Shown: piece after piece, positions 1 through 7,904 of the stretch
Numbering within the stretch: position 1 is the stretch's first letter
Layout: each line of letters starts with the position of its first letter
Origin: Chryseosolibacter indicum
Lineage (GTDB): Bacteria > Bacteroidota > Bacteroidia > Cytophagales > Cyclobacteriaceae
Direction: 5' to 3'
DNA: 48,228 nucleotides
Assembly: GCF_018598585.1 (NCBI RefSeq)
Contig: NZ_JAHESD010000048.1
Location: 1-48,228, forward strand
Made by a program: the position numbers and the translations under genes
Notes under the pieces: model-generated
What the model was told of the DNA's origin: nothing
Database searches by the model: none
The model's input: only the letters and a program-made list of their open reading frames with translations

Positions 1-3
1 GCT

Positions 4-180
4 CTATATACTGTTGCCCTGCTTCTTCGTCGTATTATGGTCAGCGCCACCCGACTCATCCTTTTCATGCTTTTTTGCTGTCTTGCTACTTCCGTTCGGA
101 CCGCCCTTATGGTGCTGCCCCTGATGCGCTTTGATTTCCTGAGCGTCCTTTTTTTCTGGATGATCACCTTTCTGTCTCAT
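4..180 (-). CDS. Small very hydrophilic Lys/His/Gly-rich protein, unknown function
   Basis: A complete 58-codon frame runs on the minus strand from an ATG at 180 to TAG at 4-6. The product begins MRQKGDHPEKK and is almost entirely Lys, His, Gly, Asp, Glu, Gln and Ser, with no hydrophobic segment, so it should be soluble and probably disordered. No domain is recognised. The overlapping plus-strand frame at 37-246 is rich in Cys, Phe and Leu, as expected of an antisense shadow of a charged protein. No strong ribosome binding site is seen, which is normal in Bacteroidota. Very short Lys/His/Gly-rich proteins are sometimes stress-related, but that is only analogy here. The gene is close to the window edge, so its neighbours on the left are unknown. 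Confidence 0.5.
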   Translation of the reverse strand: MRQKGDHPEKKDAQEIKAHQGQHHKGGPNGSSKTAKKHEKDESGGADHNTTKKQGNSI

Positions 181-352
181 AGTTGTAATCGTTTTACTGT
201 AATCCTAGAAAAATTGTGCCCCGGCCGATACTTCTTACCCAAGTAGCATTTAAAATGCTTGTCAAAACATTTCACCGCTTTGCATCAAAAACGCTTAACG
301 ACATTTTGTAACATTCTATGTCGGGCGGCGTCTTCCCATAAATCCTTCGCTT

Positions 353-2719
353 ATGCTAATTAGCTATTTTAAGACTGCAATCCGGAATTTTGTACGTCAC
401 AAATATTTTTCTCTACTGAACGTATTAGGTCTGGCTCTCGGCATGTCTGTCAGTCTTCTTTTTATTTCATTCTATTCCTTTGTTAGTTCTTTTGATGACT
501 TCCACTCAAAGGGCGACAAAATCTACAGAATCATTTCAACGGTAGAGAAGGGCGTAAAGCGAACGGATCTGGCATCGGCGCCTTTTATTCTCACCAAAGT
601 TTTAGAAAATGAAGTACCGGAAATAGAAGAGGTTGTTTGTATTAATGCTGCGTTCAGCAGCGTAGTTGTATCAAGTAAAGTAAATATACCGGTGCAAGGC
701 TATTATGCTGACGACAATTTCTTCTCAGTCTTTGATTTTAAACTTATTCAAGGTAACCCCCGAACTGCCTTGTTAAAGCCAAACAGCATTTTACTGAAAG
801 AATCAGTAGCTACCAAGTTAGGAAAATCGCGAGAACTTATCGGAAGCATGATCGAGATCGAAGGCGCAGGATTGTTTGAGGTTACAGGAATTGTAAAAGA
901 CGAGTCGCTTTCGCACTTCAGTTTTGAAGTGCTGGTGTCTATGAGTACATTACCTGACACCATTACTCAAAGATATATCGCAGGAGTATGGAAATCTTTT
1001 AGAGATCAGTACATATATATTCTGGCGTCTGACCAAACCAGACGCGAGAAACTTCAGGAATCTTTAGATCGTATTACGAATATCCTTAACGAGAAGGCAA
1101 GAGATTCAAGGATATCACTAAAATTGCAGGCATTAGCAGATATTACACCCGGCCCTGATCTGGAAAATTCTCTCGGGCCTGATACAGACTATTTATTAAT
1201 CTTCATTTTCGGAACGATCTCTTTATTGATCCTTGCACCTGCATGCTTTAATTACAGCAACATTTTCATTGCCCGGGCATTAAAACGCTCTAAAGAAGTT
1301 GGATTGAGGAAGACAATGGGTGGCGCAAAGCTGCAAATCTTCGCGCAATTTATCGCAGAAACCGTGACCATGACTGTTATATCCCTTTTCGGTGCCTTGA
1401 TCATCTTTTTTCTCATCCGACCGGAGTTTGAGGATATGATGCCCGGCAACTGGCTGGACCTGAGCTTGACGTGGGAAATGGTTGCCGTATTTCTGGTATT
1501 TGCAATTGCTACTGGTATGATCACTGGTGTTTTACCTGCATTACATTTTGCAGGTTTGAATCCTATTCAGTCACTGAAGGGCCTTTCTGTCAACAACAAA
1601 TTTTCTCGAATGCGGATACGGAAGGTGCTTGTTGTATTTCAATTCGGACTATCTTTTTGCTTCATCGTCCTGATGTTCATATTTTCAAAACAATACCAAT
1701 ACAACCTTAATTACAATTACGGCTTTAATACTGATAACATTCTGGATGTTGAACTGCAGGGGCTTGATCCTGCAAAATTTGATGCTGAATTTTCAAGGCT
1801 TGCTGAAGTGCAAACTATTTCAAAGTCATCGGGAATATTGGGAATGTCATTTACAGAAACGTATGTGCGTGAACAATCAGGTAAGGATTCATTGGCAGTC
1901 GTGCAGTTGTTTGTCGATTCGAATTATATTGAAAACATGGATCTTTTGTTGGTTGCAGGACGCAATTTCCCTCCTGGCGATTTCACTCAAGAACGACATA
2001 TAATTGTTAATGAAGAATTTGTTCATGCCTGGAATATTGATCATGCTATTGATGCAATCGGGAAGACCTTCCTGGTGGATGGAAACTACCTGGAAGTGAT
2101 TGGTGTACTGAAAAACTTTCACTATGCACCATTGCATACACCTATCCGAAGTTTCTTCTTTAGAACGGATACAAGTCAATTTCGTTATGCAAATGTGAAA
2201 TTAACCACGAACGACATTAAAAATACGATGACTTCCATGGAGAAGACCTGGAGTACACTTCACGATAGCAGAAAACTTGAAGCGAAATTTTTTGATGATG
2301 AGATGGAGGAATTTTACTTCTTTTATCGCAAGCTCTTGGAAATGATTGGATATTTAGGTGTACTGGCCATTTCAATTTCCGTGCTCGGACTTCTGGGGAT
2401 GGTAATTTATACAACCGAATGGCGCACGAAGGAAGCCGGCATTCGCAAGGTATTCGGTGCCAGCGATTCGGGCATAGCATGGTTACTATCAAAAGACTTT
2501 TTAAAATTAATGTTCTACGCGATAGCACTGGGAATTCCGATAAGCTCTTGGCTCTTCGACGACTTTCTTTCAGCAATTCAATATTACCGTGTAAGCATCG
2601 GTATTTGGGATATCGTAATCAGTGTTGTAATATTCTTTGTGGTAGGTGTTTTGGCTATAGCCTCTCAGGTTCGGAAAGTAGCTGTTAAAAATCCAGTAGA
2701 TACCCTAAGGTATGAATAA
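353..2719 (+). CDS. ABC transporter permease with two FtsX/MacB-type domains
   Basis: The 788-residue product has the layout of Bacteroidota solitary FtsX-type permeases: an N-terminal helix (about residues 19-43) followed by a MacB-like periplasmic domain, three helices (about 280-302, 339-360, 373-397), then a second unit with a helix at about 425-445, a second periplasmic domain (about 450-660) and three helices (about 664-690, 713-735, 751-772). Each FtsX unit carries the usual cytoplasmic coupling stretch, LRKTMGG in the first and IRKVFGA in the second. The family moves lipoproteins, peptides or antibiotics, or does mechanotransmission across the inner membrane, with a separate ATPase. 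No ATPase gene is present in the window, so the partner must be encoded elsewhere. Substrate is unknown. A paralogue lies at 28847-31144. The ATG at 353 starts directly before the N-terminal helix. Confidence 0.9.
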   Translation: MLISYFKTAIRNFVRHKYFSLLNVLGLALGMSVSLLFISFYSFVSSFDDFHSKGDKIYRIISTVEKGVKRTDLASAPFILTKVLENEVPEIEEVVCINAAFSSVVVSSKVNIPVQGYYADDNFFSVFDFKLIQGNPRTALLKPNSILLKESVATKLGKSRELIGSMIEIEGAGLFEVTGIVKDESLSHFSFEVLVSMSTLPDTITQRYIAGVWKSFRDQYIYILASDQTRREKLQESLDRITNILNEKARDSRISLKLQALADITPGPDLENSLGPDTDYLLIFIFGTISLLILAPACFNYSNIFIARALKRSKEVGLRKTMGGAKLQIFAQFIAETVTMTVISLFGALIIFFLIRPEFEDMMPGNWLDLSLTWEMVAVFLVFAIATGMITGVLPALHFAGLNPIQSLKGLSVNNKFSRMRIRKVLVVFQFGLSFCFIVLMFIFSKQYQYNLNYNYGFNTDNILDVELQGLDPAKFDAEFSRLAEVQTISKSSGILGMSFTETYVREQSGKDSLAVVQLFVDSNYIENMDLLLVAGRNFPPGDFTQERHIIVNEEFVHAWNIDHAIDAIGKTFLVDGNYLEVIGVLKNFHYAPLHTPIRSFFFRTDTSQFRYANVKLTTNDIKNTMTSMEKTWSTLHDSRKLEAKFFDDEMEEFYFFYRKLLEMIGYLGVLAISISVLGLLGMVIYTTEWRTKEAGIRKVFGASDSGIAWLLSKDFLKLMFYAIALGIPISSWLFDDFLSAIQYYRVSIGIWDIVISVVIFFVVGVLAIASQVRKVAVKNPVDTLRYE

Positions 2720-2721
2720 CG

Positions 2722-2841
2722 GTGGCACTTAATACAGACCACGAAGAAATCACCATCAAATTCTTTCGGAAGCGGAAGCAAGAACCACCGCTATATAAAT
2801 TTGTGACTTATGAAAAATTAGATGTATATCGCAGCGTGTGA
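2722..2841 (+). other. Possible 39-residue ORF (GTG start) or gene remnant
   Basis: A short open frame with a GTG start directly follows the permease stop and ends at TGA 2839-2841, eleven bases before the nucleotidyltransferase start. The peptide is charged (motifs FFRKRKQEPP and YEKLDVYRSV) and reads like the C-terminal end of a larger protein. It could be a remnant or chance. No start signal supports it. Confidence 0.2.
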
Positions 2842-2852
2842 TCACATGAAGT

Positions 2853-3728
2853 ATGTATACATTATCAAAAGAAAAACAAACTGCCCTAAAGGAAATTACT
2901 ACCAGGCTGAAGGGCATTAAAGGAATTCAAGCAGTTGTGCTTGGAGGTTCGTACGCTGCAGGTCGTGCACACGAGAAGTCAGATCTGGATTTGGGTTTAT
3001 ACTATCGTGAAGACAATCCATTTGAAATTGAAGATATCAGAAGTTTTGTGAAAGATATATCGTTTAATGAAAACCCGGTCGTTACCGGATTTTATGATTG
3101 GGGACCGTGGGTTAATGGAGGTGCCTGGATGGAAACAAAAGTGGGAAAGGTTGATTTTATTTATCGCAATACCAACCAGGTTCAGAAAGTAATTGATGAT
3201 GCCGGCGAGGGAAAATGGCATCACAGTTATGATCAGCAGCCTCCCTTTGGATTTCGGTCGACCATTTACCTGGCTGAAATAGAATGCAGCCAGATACTCT
3301 TTGATAACTCAAATGTATTGACGCATTTAAAGGAACAAGTGCGTACATACCCTGAAAAACTGTATCAAACTATTGTAGGCGATTGCCTTTGGTTAGCGGA
3401 ATTTACGTTACAGCAATCAGCAAGTTCGGCGCTCTTGGGAGATGTTTATTCAGTAGTAGGCGATATAACGCGTGCGCTTAATTATATCGTGCAGGCTTTG
3501 TTTGCCCTTAACAAGAAATATCAAATTGGAGATAAGCATGCGATAAGTATAGTTGAAACATTTGAAAAGAAACCGTCAAACTTTAAGCAAAGAGTACAAA
3601 AACTGCTCGCCTCTCCGGGTTTGCTTACTCATGAACTAACAGCCGCAACAAAAGAACTTACATCGATATGGTTAGAAACCGTTTACTTGACTAATGGTGT
3701 CTACAACCCAAAGTTTACGCTTCATTAG
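2853..3728 (+). CDS. Nucleotidyltransferase-domain protein (MNT/KNTase-like fold)
   Basis: The 291-residue protein has the DNA polymerase-beta-type nucleotidyltransferase signature near its N-terminus: GGS at 31-33, then DLD with Asp44 and Asp46 as likely metal ligands. Asp101 in the strand VGKVDFIYR is a plausible third carboxylate. The remaining two thirds is alpha-helical and resembles the helical C-terminal part of kanamycin-nucleotidyltransferase-like or DUF4037-like proteins. Such enzymes transfer a nucleotide to a small molecule, RNA or protein. The substrate cannot be read from the sequence. No partner HEPN gene is adjacent, so a classical MNT-HEPN toxin-antitoxin pair is not supported. 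It is cytoplasmic, with no signal peptide. The ATG at 2853 is used; another ATG at 2846 is out of frame. Confidence 0.8.
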   Translation: MYTLSKEKQTALKEITTRLKGIKGIQAVVLGGSYAAGRAHEKSDLDLGLYYREDNPFEIEDIRSFVKDISFNENPVVTGFYDWGPWVNGGAWMETKVGKVDFIYRNTNQVQKVIDDAGEGKWHHSYDQQPPFGFRSTIYLAEIECSQILFDNSNVLTHLKEQVRTYPEKLYQTIVGDCLWLAEFTLQQSASSALLGDVYSVVGDITRALNYIVQALFALNKKYQIGDKHAISIVETFEKKPSNFKQRVQKLLASPGLLTHELTAATKELTSIWLETVYLTNGVYNPKFTLH

Positions 3729-3797
3729 ATTCACTTACTCCGCTGAAACACAAGTTCGTCCAGTGATCTTAACAAGCAGGTTATAACAACTGTGCAT

Positions 3798-4349
3798 TTA
3801 CGATACAGATTGACGTAATTTGAGAAGGTAGTTTGCTTCGTCGACTACGTTAACTTTATGTTTGGTTGCTGAGAGTTCACGCCAGACCCAATTGTAGTGA
3901 TCGATGACTTGTTTCGCCTTCAATGCAGGCCGATCTTGGGTAGTATGAGCGTTTGAAATAACAGTTACATTAAAATCATAAGTCAATGCCGACTTAATCG
4001 TTGCATCTACACAAAAATCAGTAGCAGACCCGGTAATAACTAACTCCAATACATTTAACTTTACTAATAGGTCTTTTAGCTCAGTTTTGTAGAAAGAGTC
4101 ATTAGCAGTTTTCGAAATGACATGATCTACCTCCTTTGGCTGAAGATCAGAAAGAATCTCCCAACCTTTGCTTCCAGGAAGGTAACAGTTCTCCAACGTA
4201 CCATCGTGCTGAATAAAAATCACGCTGTCTCCGTTCTTCCGGAAGGCTTGCGCTATATTATTTATCCTCGATACAACTTCATCCGCCTCGAAGGGTTTCT
4301 GCGGGAAGTAGGATTCATTCTGCATGTCTATAACCAATAATACTTTCAT
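3798..4349 (-). CDS. Cysteine hydrolase of the isochorismatase family
   Basis: The 183-residue protein starts MKVLLVIDMQN, the classical N-terminus of the isochorismatase-like hydrolase family. The three expected catalytic residues are visible: Asp8 in VIDMQ, Lys80 in SKTAND, and Cys113 in ATDFCVDAT. The family hydrolyses small amides or vinyl ethers (nicotinamide, isochorismate, ureidoacrylate, N-carbamoyl compounds) in the cytoplasm. The actual substrate here is unknown. The open frame extends seven codons upstream to a TTG, but the ATG at 4349 begins directly at the first beta strand and is preferred. It converges with the nucleotidyltransferase gene on its left, with 69 bases between the two stops. 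Confidence 0.88.
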   Translation of the reverse strand: MKVLLVIDMQNESYFPQKPFEADEVVSRINNIAQAFRKNGDSVIFIQHDGTLENCYLPGSKGWEILSDLQPKEVDHVISKTANDSFYKTELKDLLVKLNVLELVITGSATDFCVDATIKSALTYDFNVTVISNAHTTQDRPALKAKQVIDHYNWVWRELSATKHKVNVVDEANYLLKLRQSVS

Positions 4350-4441
4350 ATCAACGAATAGGAAAGCCAATAATACAAAAAATCCACATTTTATGAATTT
4401 GATTCCTATCGTCGAACAAGGTGAGAAGCAACTGTTACAAT

Positions 4442-4732
4442 CTAACTCATTAACACTGTTTTAAACTCTGGCTGATATTGAGAAGTGTTAAATTGGATGA
4501 CAGAGGATTTTGCCAATTTATGTGAGATAAAGGGATCTTCGTTCATAATGGCTTCAACCTCCTCAAGGCTTCCGGCTTTCGCCAGAATAATGCCTACTGT
4601 TCTGGGCACCTTCCTTCCTGACATCATAAAGATCTTCTTGTCGTAGTACTTTTTGAGAAACTTCATATGAGCATTCATGTGATGATCGATCTGCTCAAGA
4701 GATACGATATAATGCAGGTTGACAATGAACAT
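4442..4732 (-). CDS. YciI-family (YCII-related) protein
   Basis: A 96-residue protein with the ferredoxin-like YCII fold. It has an N-terminal strand MFIVNLHYIV, a His-rich first helix (HHMNAHMKFL) followed by a strand ending SGRKVPRTVGIILAKAG, and a second helix SLEEVEAIMNEDPF. In the family a His/Asp pair in this pocket is thought to be catalytic or ligand-binding. Members are small cytoplasmic enzymes or accessory domains of poorly known function. A seven-codon extension to a GTG at 4753 is possible, but the ATG at 4732 starts at the first strand. Its neighbours are the cysteine hydrolase and a DUF4440-like protein on the same strand, too widely spaced to prove an operon. Confidence 0.85.
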   Translation of the reverse strand: MFIVNLHYIVSLEQIDHHMNAHMKFLKKYYDKKIFMMSGRKVPRTVGIILAKAGSLEEVEAIMNEDPFISHKLAKSSVIQFNTSQYQPEFKTVLMS

Positions 4733-4787
4733 AACGGCTATTATTTCCGACACTTAAACTTTTAAGTAAAGTAGTCGATCGAAAAAA

Positions 4788-5261
4788 CTAATGCAAGCTG
4801 ATAACCCTCGTTATTCGCCATTTGTTATTTTCTCTTTTCCACAGGTGAATAAATTTAGCATAGTGGTCTGGGAATCCCTTCTGATTGATGTTCATAAATC
4901 CATGCAGGCCCATTTCAACGGCCCCATATCCTTTAATCTCATATACTTCGATACTGCCTTGCTTCAGTACTCTTTTTACTTTGCCACAAATATTGTTTTT
5001 GAGCGCTTCGTTTAATTTACTCTTTGAGGTAAGTAGCCCTCCCTGGTCGTGGTAGAATTCAAGATCCTCGCTGATCAATTCTTCCATTACATCGAGTTTG
5101 CAGTTGTTGTAGGCATCTTCCCAGGTTGCATCCATCGATACAATGCTGTCATATAACGACATCGGTATCGTTTCTTCTTCTGCCGGAAGCCCGGACCTGA
5201 CAGTTGCAGAGATGAACAATGCAAAAATTGAAATAGCCGCAAAGCTGTACAGTTTTTTCAT
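4788..5261 (-). CDS. Secreted SnoaL/DUF4440-like (NTF2 fold) protein
   Basis: The 157-residue product begins with a signal peptide (MKKLYSFAAISIFALFISAT). The mature part has the NTF2-like arrangement of DUF4440/SnoaL proteins: a first helix with WEDAYNNCKLDVMEELISEDLEFYHD, the conserved loop DQGG, a central helix, and C-terminal beta strands ending in WKRENNKWRITRVISLH, where the W-x-I-TRV strand is typical. The family includes small ketosteroid-isomerase-like enzymes and binding proteins. Here export implies a periplasmic ligand-binding or hydrolytic role. No catalytic residues can be assigned with confidence. The stop is followed 55 bases on by the start of the YciI gene on the same strand. 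Confidence 0.8.
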   Translation of the reverse strand: MKKLYSFAAISIFALFISATVRSGLPAEEETIPMSLYDSIVSMDATWEDAYNNCKLDVMEELISEDLEFYHDQGGLLTSKSKLNEALKNNICGKVKRVLKQGSIEVYEIKGYGAVEMGLHGFMNINQKGFPDHYAKFIHLWKRENNKWRITRVISLH

Positions 5262-5401
5262 AACACGTTTTTAACAGCTCATTTCACTTTCTATGCCAAT
5301 GCATTTCCGACGTTGAAATGAAGATATTTACCCTTCTGTTGTTCGAAAGGGAACACTCCTGTGTTCGATTACATACTGTGTTATTGAATGTATACCAGTG
5401 A

Positions 5402-6661
5402 CTAATACTTTGTTCGATCCGTCAATGCTAATACTAGGCTGACAATACCAATGCTAAAGAAACTAATAACCAATGGAAAAACGCCATCCACGAGGAGTAG
5501 ACTTATTACTGATCCCATTGATGCTCCAAAGGAAAAGAAAAGGGTTCCGTAAATGGAGGACGCCATTCCCGCCACAGCGCCCATAGGTTCAAGAGCCAGT
5601 GCGCTACTGTTAGGCTCAACCGCCAGATTAATCGCCAACATCAAGGCAACACAACCAAAAAATATTGCGATACCGGGTGGATCGCCAAAAGCGAGCGTCC
5701 AGGATAACAGGAAGGTTCCTATAATTGAATATGCGATAAGTAGTCCTTTAACAGAAAGTTTTGCGCCATACTTTGTTGAAAGACGCGAATTGAGCAGCGA
5801 GCAAAGAGACATCAGCAATCCAATGCCTGCGAAGATCCACGCGAAGAGTTCAGGTCTTCCGTAAATAGTCCCAACAATATGTTCCGAACTGCCAACATAT
5901 GCGCTCAATGCGGTAAATAGTAATGTAGTAACTGTAGTGTAACGAAGAAAGGTTTTGTTACCGATAACTTTCCAAACGGAGAGGCTAACACTGGTCCAGC
6001 CCAACGACACACGTTTATCAGCCGGAAGTGATTCTTCCAATCGTAATGACCAGAGAAAAACCAATACGGCAAATATAGGTGGCGCGAGAAATACCATCTG
6101 CCACGACGCAACGGAAAGAATGGCCATGCCGAGGAACGGTGCAAGAACAGGTGTGAACAGGAATATGGTAAAGATAAGTGACATCGTTCTTGCCATCTGA
6201 TTACCAACAAAGCGATCGCGAACGCCTGCGATGGTCGTCATAAAGACAGCAGAGGCACCCATGCCGGCGAAAAATCGTGCAGCAAGCATCAACATCAGGT
6301 TTGGTGCAAAAGTGGCTGCAACACCACCCACTATGTAGAGCGGGAATCCGATACGCAGAATGGCCAGCCTTCCATACCTGTCAGACAATATTCCAAACAC
6401 GATCTGCACGATCTGGCCCATAAAGAAAAATGAAATGATTTGTGAAGGAGCTGTCGAATCAGGTCGAAGGCTAAGATGTTGACGCAACTCAGCAAACGCG
6501 GGAAGCATGATGTCTATGCCAAGAGCAGTGAGCATCATGGCAGAAGCGGAGAACGAAATGAATTCCGCAGCACTCATTTTCATCTGTTTCCTCGATAGCG
6601 CTATGCCTTCTGCTTTCTTCTGGTCATAACCTACTTCAACTTCCTTGGATGGTGCTCTCAT
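5402..6661 (-). CDS. MFS transporter, DHA1 (Bcr/CflA-like) drug:H+ antiporter
   Basis: The 419-residue integral membrane protein has about twelve predicted helices and the MFS motif A after helix 2 (GILSDRYGRLAILRIG), with the D-R-x-G-R-R/L pattern intact. The helix-4 stretch with R in AARFFAGMGAS and the helix-5 stretch TPVLAPFLGMAIL, which resembles drug-antiporter motif C, place it in the DHA1 12-helix group that includes Bcr and CflA. Such proteins export drugs or small metabolites in exchange for protons. The N-terminus is about 25 residues longer than usual; an internal ATG at MKMSAAEF could be the true start. It is a single gene with no adjacent regulator. Confidence 0.87.
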   Translation of the reverse strand: MRAPSKEVEVGYDQKKAEGIALSRKQMKMSAAEFISFSASAMMLTALGIDIMLPAFAELRQHLSLRPDSTAPSQIISFFFMGQIVQIVFGILSDRYGRLAILRIGFPLYIVGGVAATFAPNLMLMLAARFFAGMGASAVFMTTIAGVRDRFVGNQMARTMSLIFTIFLFTPVLAPFLGMAILSVASWQMVFLAPPIFAVLVFLWSLRLEESLPADKRVSLGWTSVSLSVWKVIGNKTFLRYTTVTTLLFTALSAYVGSSEHIVGTIYGRPELFAWIFAGIGLLMSLCSLLNSRLSTKYGAKLSVKGLLIAYSIIGTFLLSWTLAFGDPPGIAIFFGCVALMLAINLAVEPNSSALALEPMGAVAGMASSIYGTLFFSFGASMGSVISLLLVDGVFPLVISFFSIGIVSLVLALTDRTKY

Positions 6662-6971
6662 GATTAATGCTTTGATTCACGCAAATATACCCGACGACTG
6701 AGAAACCAAGACTGGGTAAAAACGACATTCGGAGGGTTGTTTTAGACGATCTAAAAATATCCTCATTAGCAGTAGTGATCCGTTCTCAATTCAAGCCTGG
6801 AATCTTTCACGCTACTTAGTTTTTCATCCATAAAAGAAACAGTTCAAACACATGCCTGTAACACACAGCGATAGTAACAAAACGCTACATGTATTTTGAC
6901 GCTGTGTTATAACGGAAAAAGCCCCACGGAATAGTGAAGCTCTCAACATTGGCTTAAACGGCAGATTACGT
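6662..6971. other. Intergenic region, no gene seen
   Basis: About 310 bases between the MFS start and the AHSA1-like stop. The only structure noticed is a perfect 9-bp inverted repeat (GCTTAAACG at 6952-6960 and CGTTTAAGC at 6969-6977) whose right arm contains the AHSA1 stop codon. On the minus strand it is not followed by a T-run, so it is at best a weak terminator. Confidence 0.4.
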
Positions 6972-7418
6972 TTAAGCATCTGGTATCTCAGGTTCTACCA
7001 ACTTCGTAAGCTTTTCAAGCGATTCCTGCCATCCCAGATAACACATTTCTGCAGGAATAGCAGCTGGAATTCCTTCTTGCAATATTTTTATTTCCGTACC
7101 TGCAATGGTTTTTCTAAACCATATAGATGTTGTTATTTCACCTGGCAGGTTAGGATCATCAAATTTATCCGTATACTTCAACAATTCATTTGGTTTTACT
7201 TCCACGTAAGTGCCACCGAATGAATGGCTATTACCCGTAGAGAAATTTGTGAATGACATACGGAATGTCCCCCCTGTTGTTGCATTCATTTCTTGGACGG
7301 TGCAAAGAAATCCATAGGGCGGCAACCATGATGCTATTGCAGGAGCTTGCGTAAATGCCCGAAATACCTTTTCGGGAGACGCTTTCAGTATTCTGTGAAG
7401 TGAAACACTGTTAGACAT
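6972..7418 (-). CDS. SRPBCC/AHSA1-like (activator of Hsp90 ATPase homologue) protein
   Basis: The 148-residue protein has the START-like fold of the bacterial AHSA1 family: an N-terminal strand with LHRILKASPEKVFRAFTQ, the helix-turn WLPPYGF, the strand segment TTGGTFRMSF, FGGTYVEVKPNELLKYTD, and a C-terminal helix beginning GWQESLEKLTKLVEPEIP. These are the family's recurrent positions. Bacterial members bind hydrophobic ligands, and a few act as dehydrochlorinases or polyketide-type cyclases. Most have no known ligand, and this one cannot be specified further. It is cytoplasmic with no signal sequence. The stop codon lies inside a 9-bp stem. Confidence 0.88.
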   Translation of the reverse strand: MSNSVSLHRILKASPEKVFRAFTQAPAIASWLPPYGFLCTVQEMNATTGGTFRMSFTNFSTGNSHSFGGTYVEVKPNELLKYTDKFDDPNLPGEITTSIWFRKTIAGTEIKILQEGIPAAIPAEMCYLGWQESLEKLTKLVEPEIPDA

Positions 7419-7904
7419 ATTAAATCTATTTTATTACTTTCCTACTCTCAGGCTTTTCGGTAACGCCCGTTTTTTTTAGTGGTTACTGCTCCACTTTTTT
7501 TAAGATTAATTTAAACACCACTGGTATGTGTTGTATTACGTAAGCAAAGTTAAAACAGATCCATTTACCCAGGCAGGTGCCATTGCGGCAACGATGAAGG
7601 CAATTTGCGACGATTTTAATAAAGCAAACACCTAAATAAGAAGTCAAATTAGTGCGCTTGCTCTCGCCGACAAAACGATTTTGAGAAGTGAAAGTATGTA
7701 CCCACCATTTTCACGTGGTCGTTGTAGGAGTAATCGAAAATACGTCATAATGCATTCCTTAGCTTCAACACCATCTAAAGTGTTTCGAATTACAACGGAA
7801 GAGAACTTATAAAAATATTAAAGAGAAGTAGTTATACTTCTCTTTAATATTTCAACTTGTTGCCTATTAATTGATGAGATGTGTTGCGCGGGATCATTAA
7901 GTGC
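7419..7904. other. 486-base intergenic region with a possible gene remnant
   Basis: A plus-strand frame from GTG 7528 to TAA 7633-7635 gives a 35-residue peptide with protein-like composition (DPFTQAGAIAATMKAICDD). It is preceded by an in-frame stop nine bases before a run of coding-like codons, so it may be the tail of a decayed gene. At 7478-7501 a 5-bp stem (AGTGG and CCACT) followed by six Ts looks like a weak plus-strand terminator with no gene to serve. The strong hairpin at 7813-7852 is listed separately. Confidence 0.3.
7813..7852 (-). terminator. Strong intrinsic terminator ending glycan locus 1
   Basis: Perfect 18-bp inverted repeat: the left arm occupies 7813-7830, the loop GTTA 7831-7834, the right arm 7835-7852. 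Read on the minus strand it lies about 50 bases after the FAD-oxidoreductase stop and is followed by TTTTTATAAG, so it should terminate the SusC-SusD-oxidoreductase transcript. The stem is A/T-rich but unusually long. Confidence 0.8.

Noticed and set aside
37-246. Plus-strand 69-codon frame at the left edge
   Set aside because: It is antisense to a more protein-like hydrophilic minus-strand frame and has the Cys/Phe/Leu-rich composition of a shadow.
2853-3728. MNT-HEPN toxin-antitoxin pair
   Set aside because: Only the nucleotidyltransferase is present. Neither neighbour has HEPN features, and the protein is too long for the minimal MNT antitoxin.
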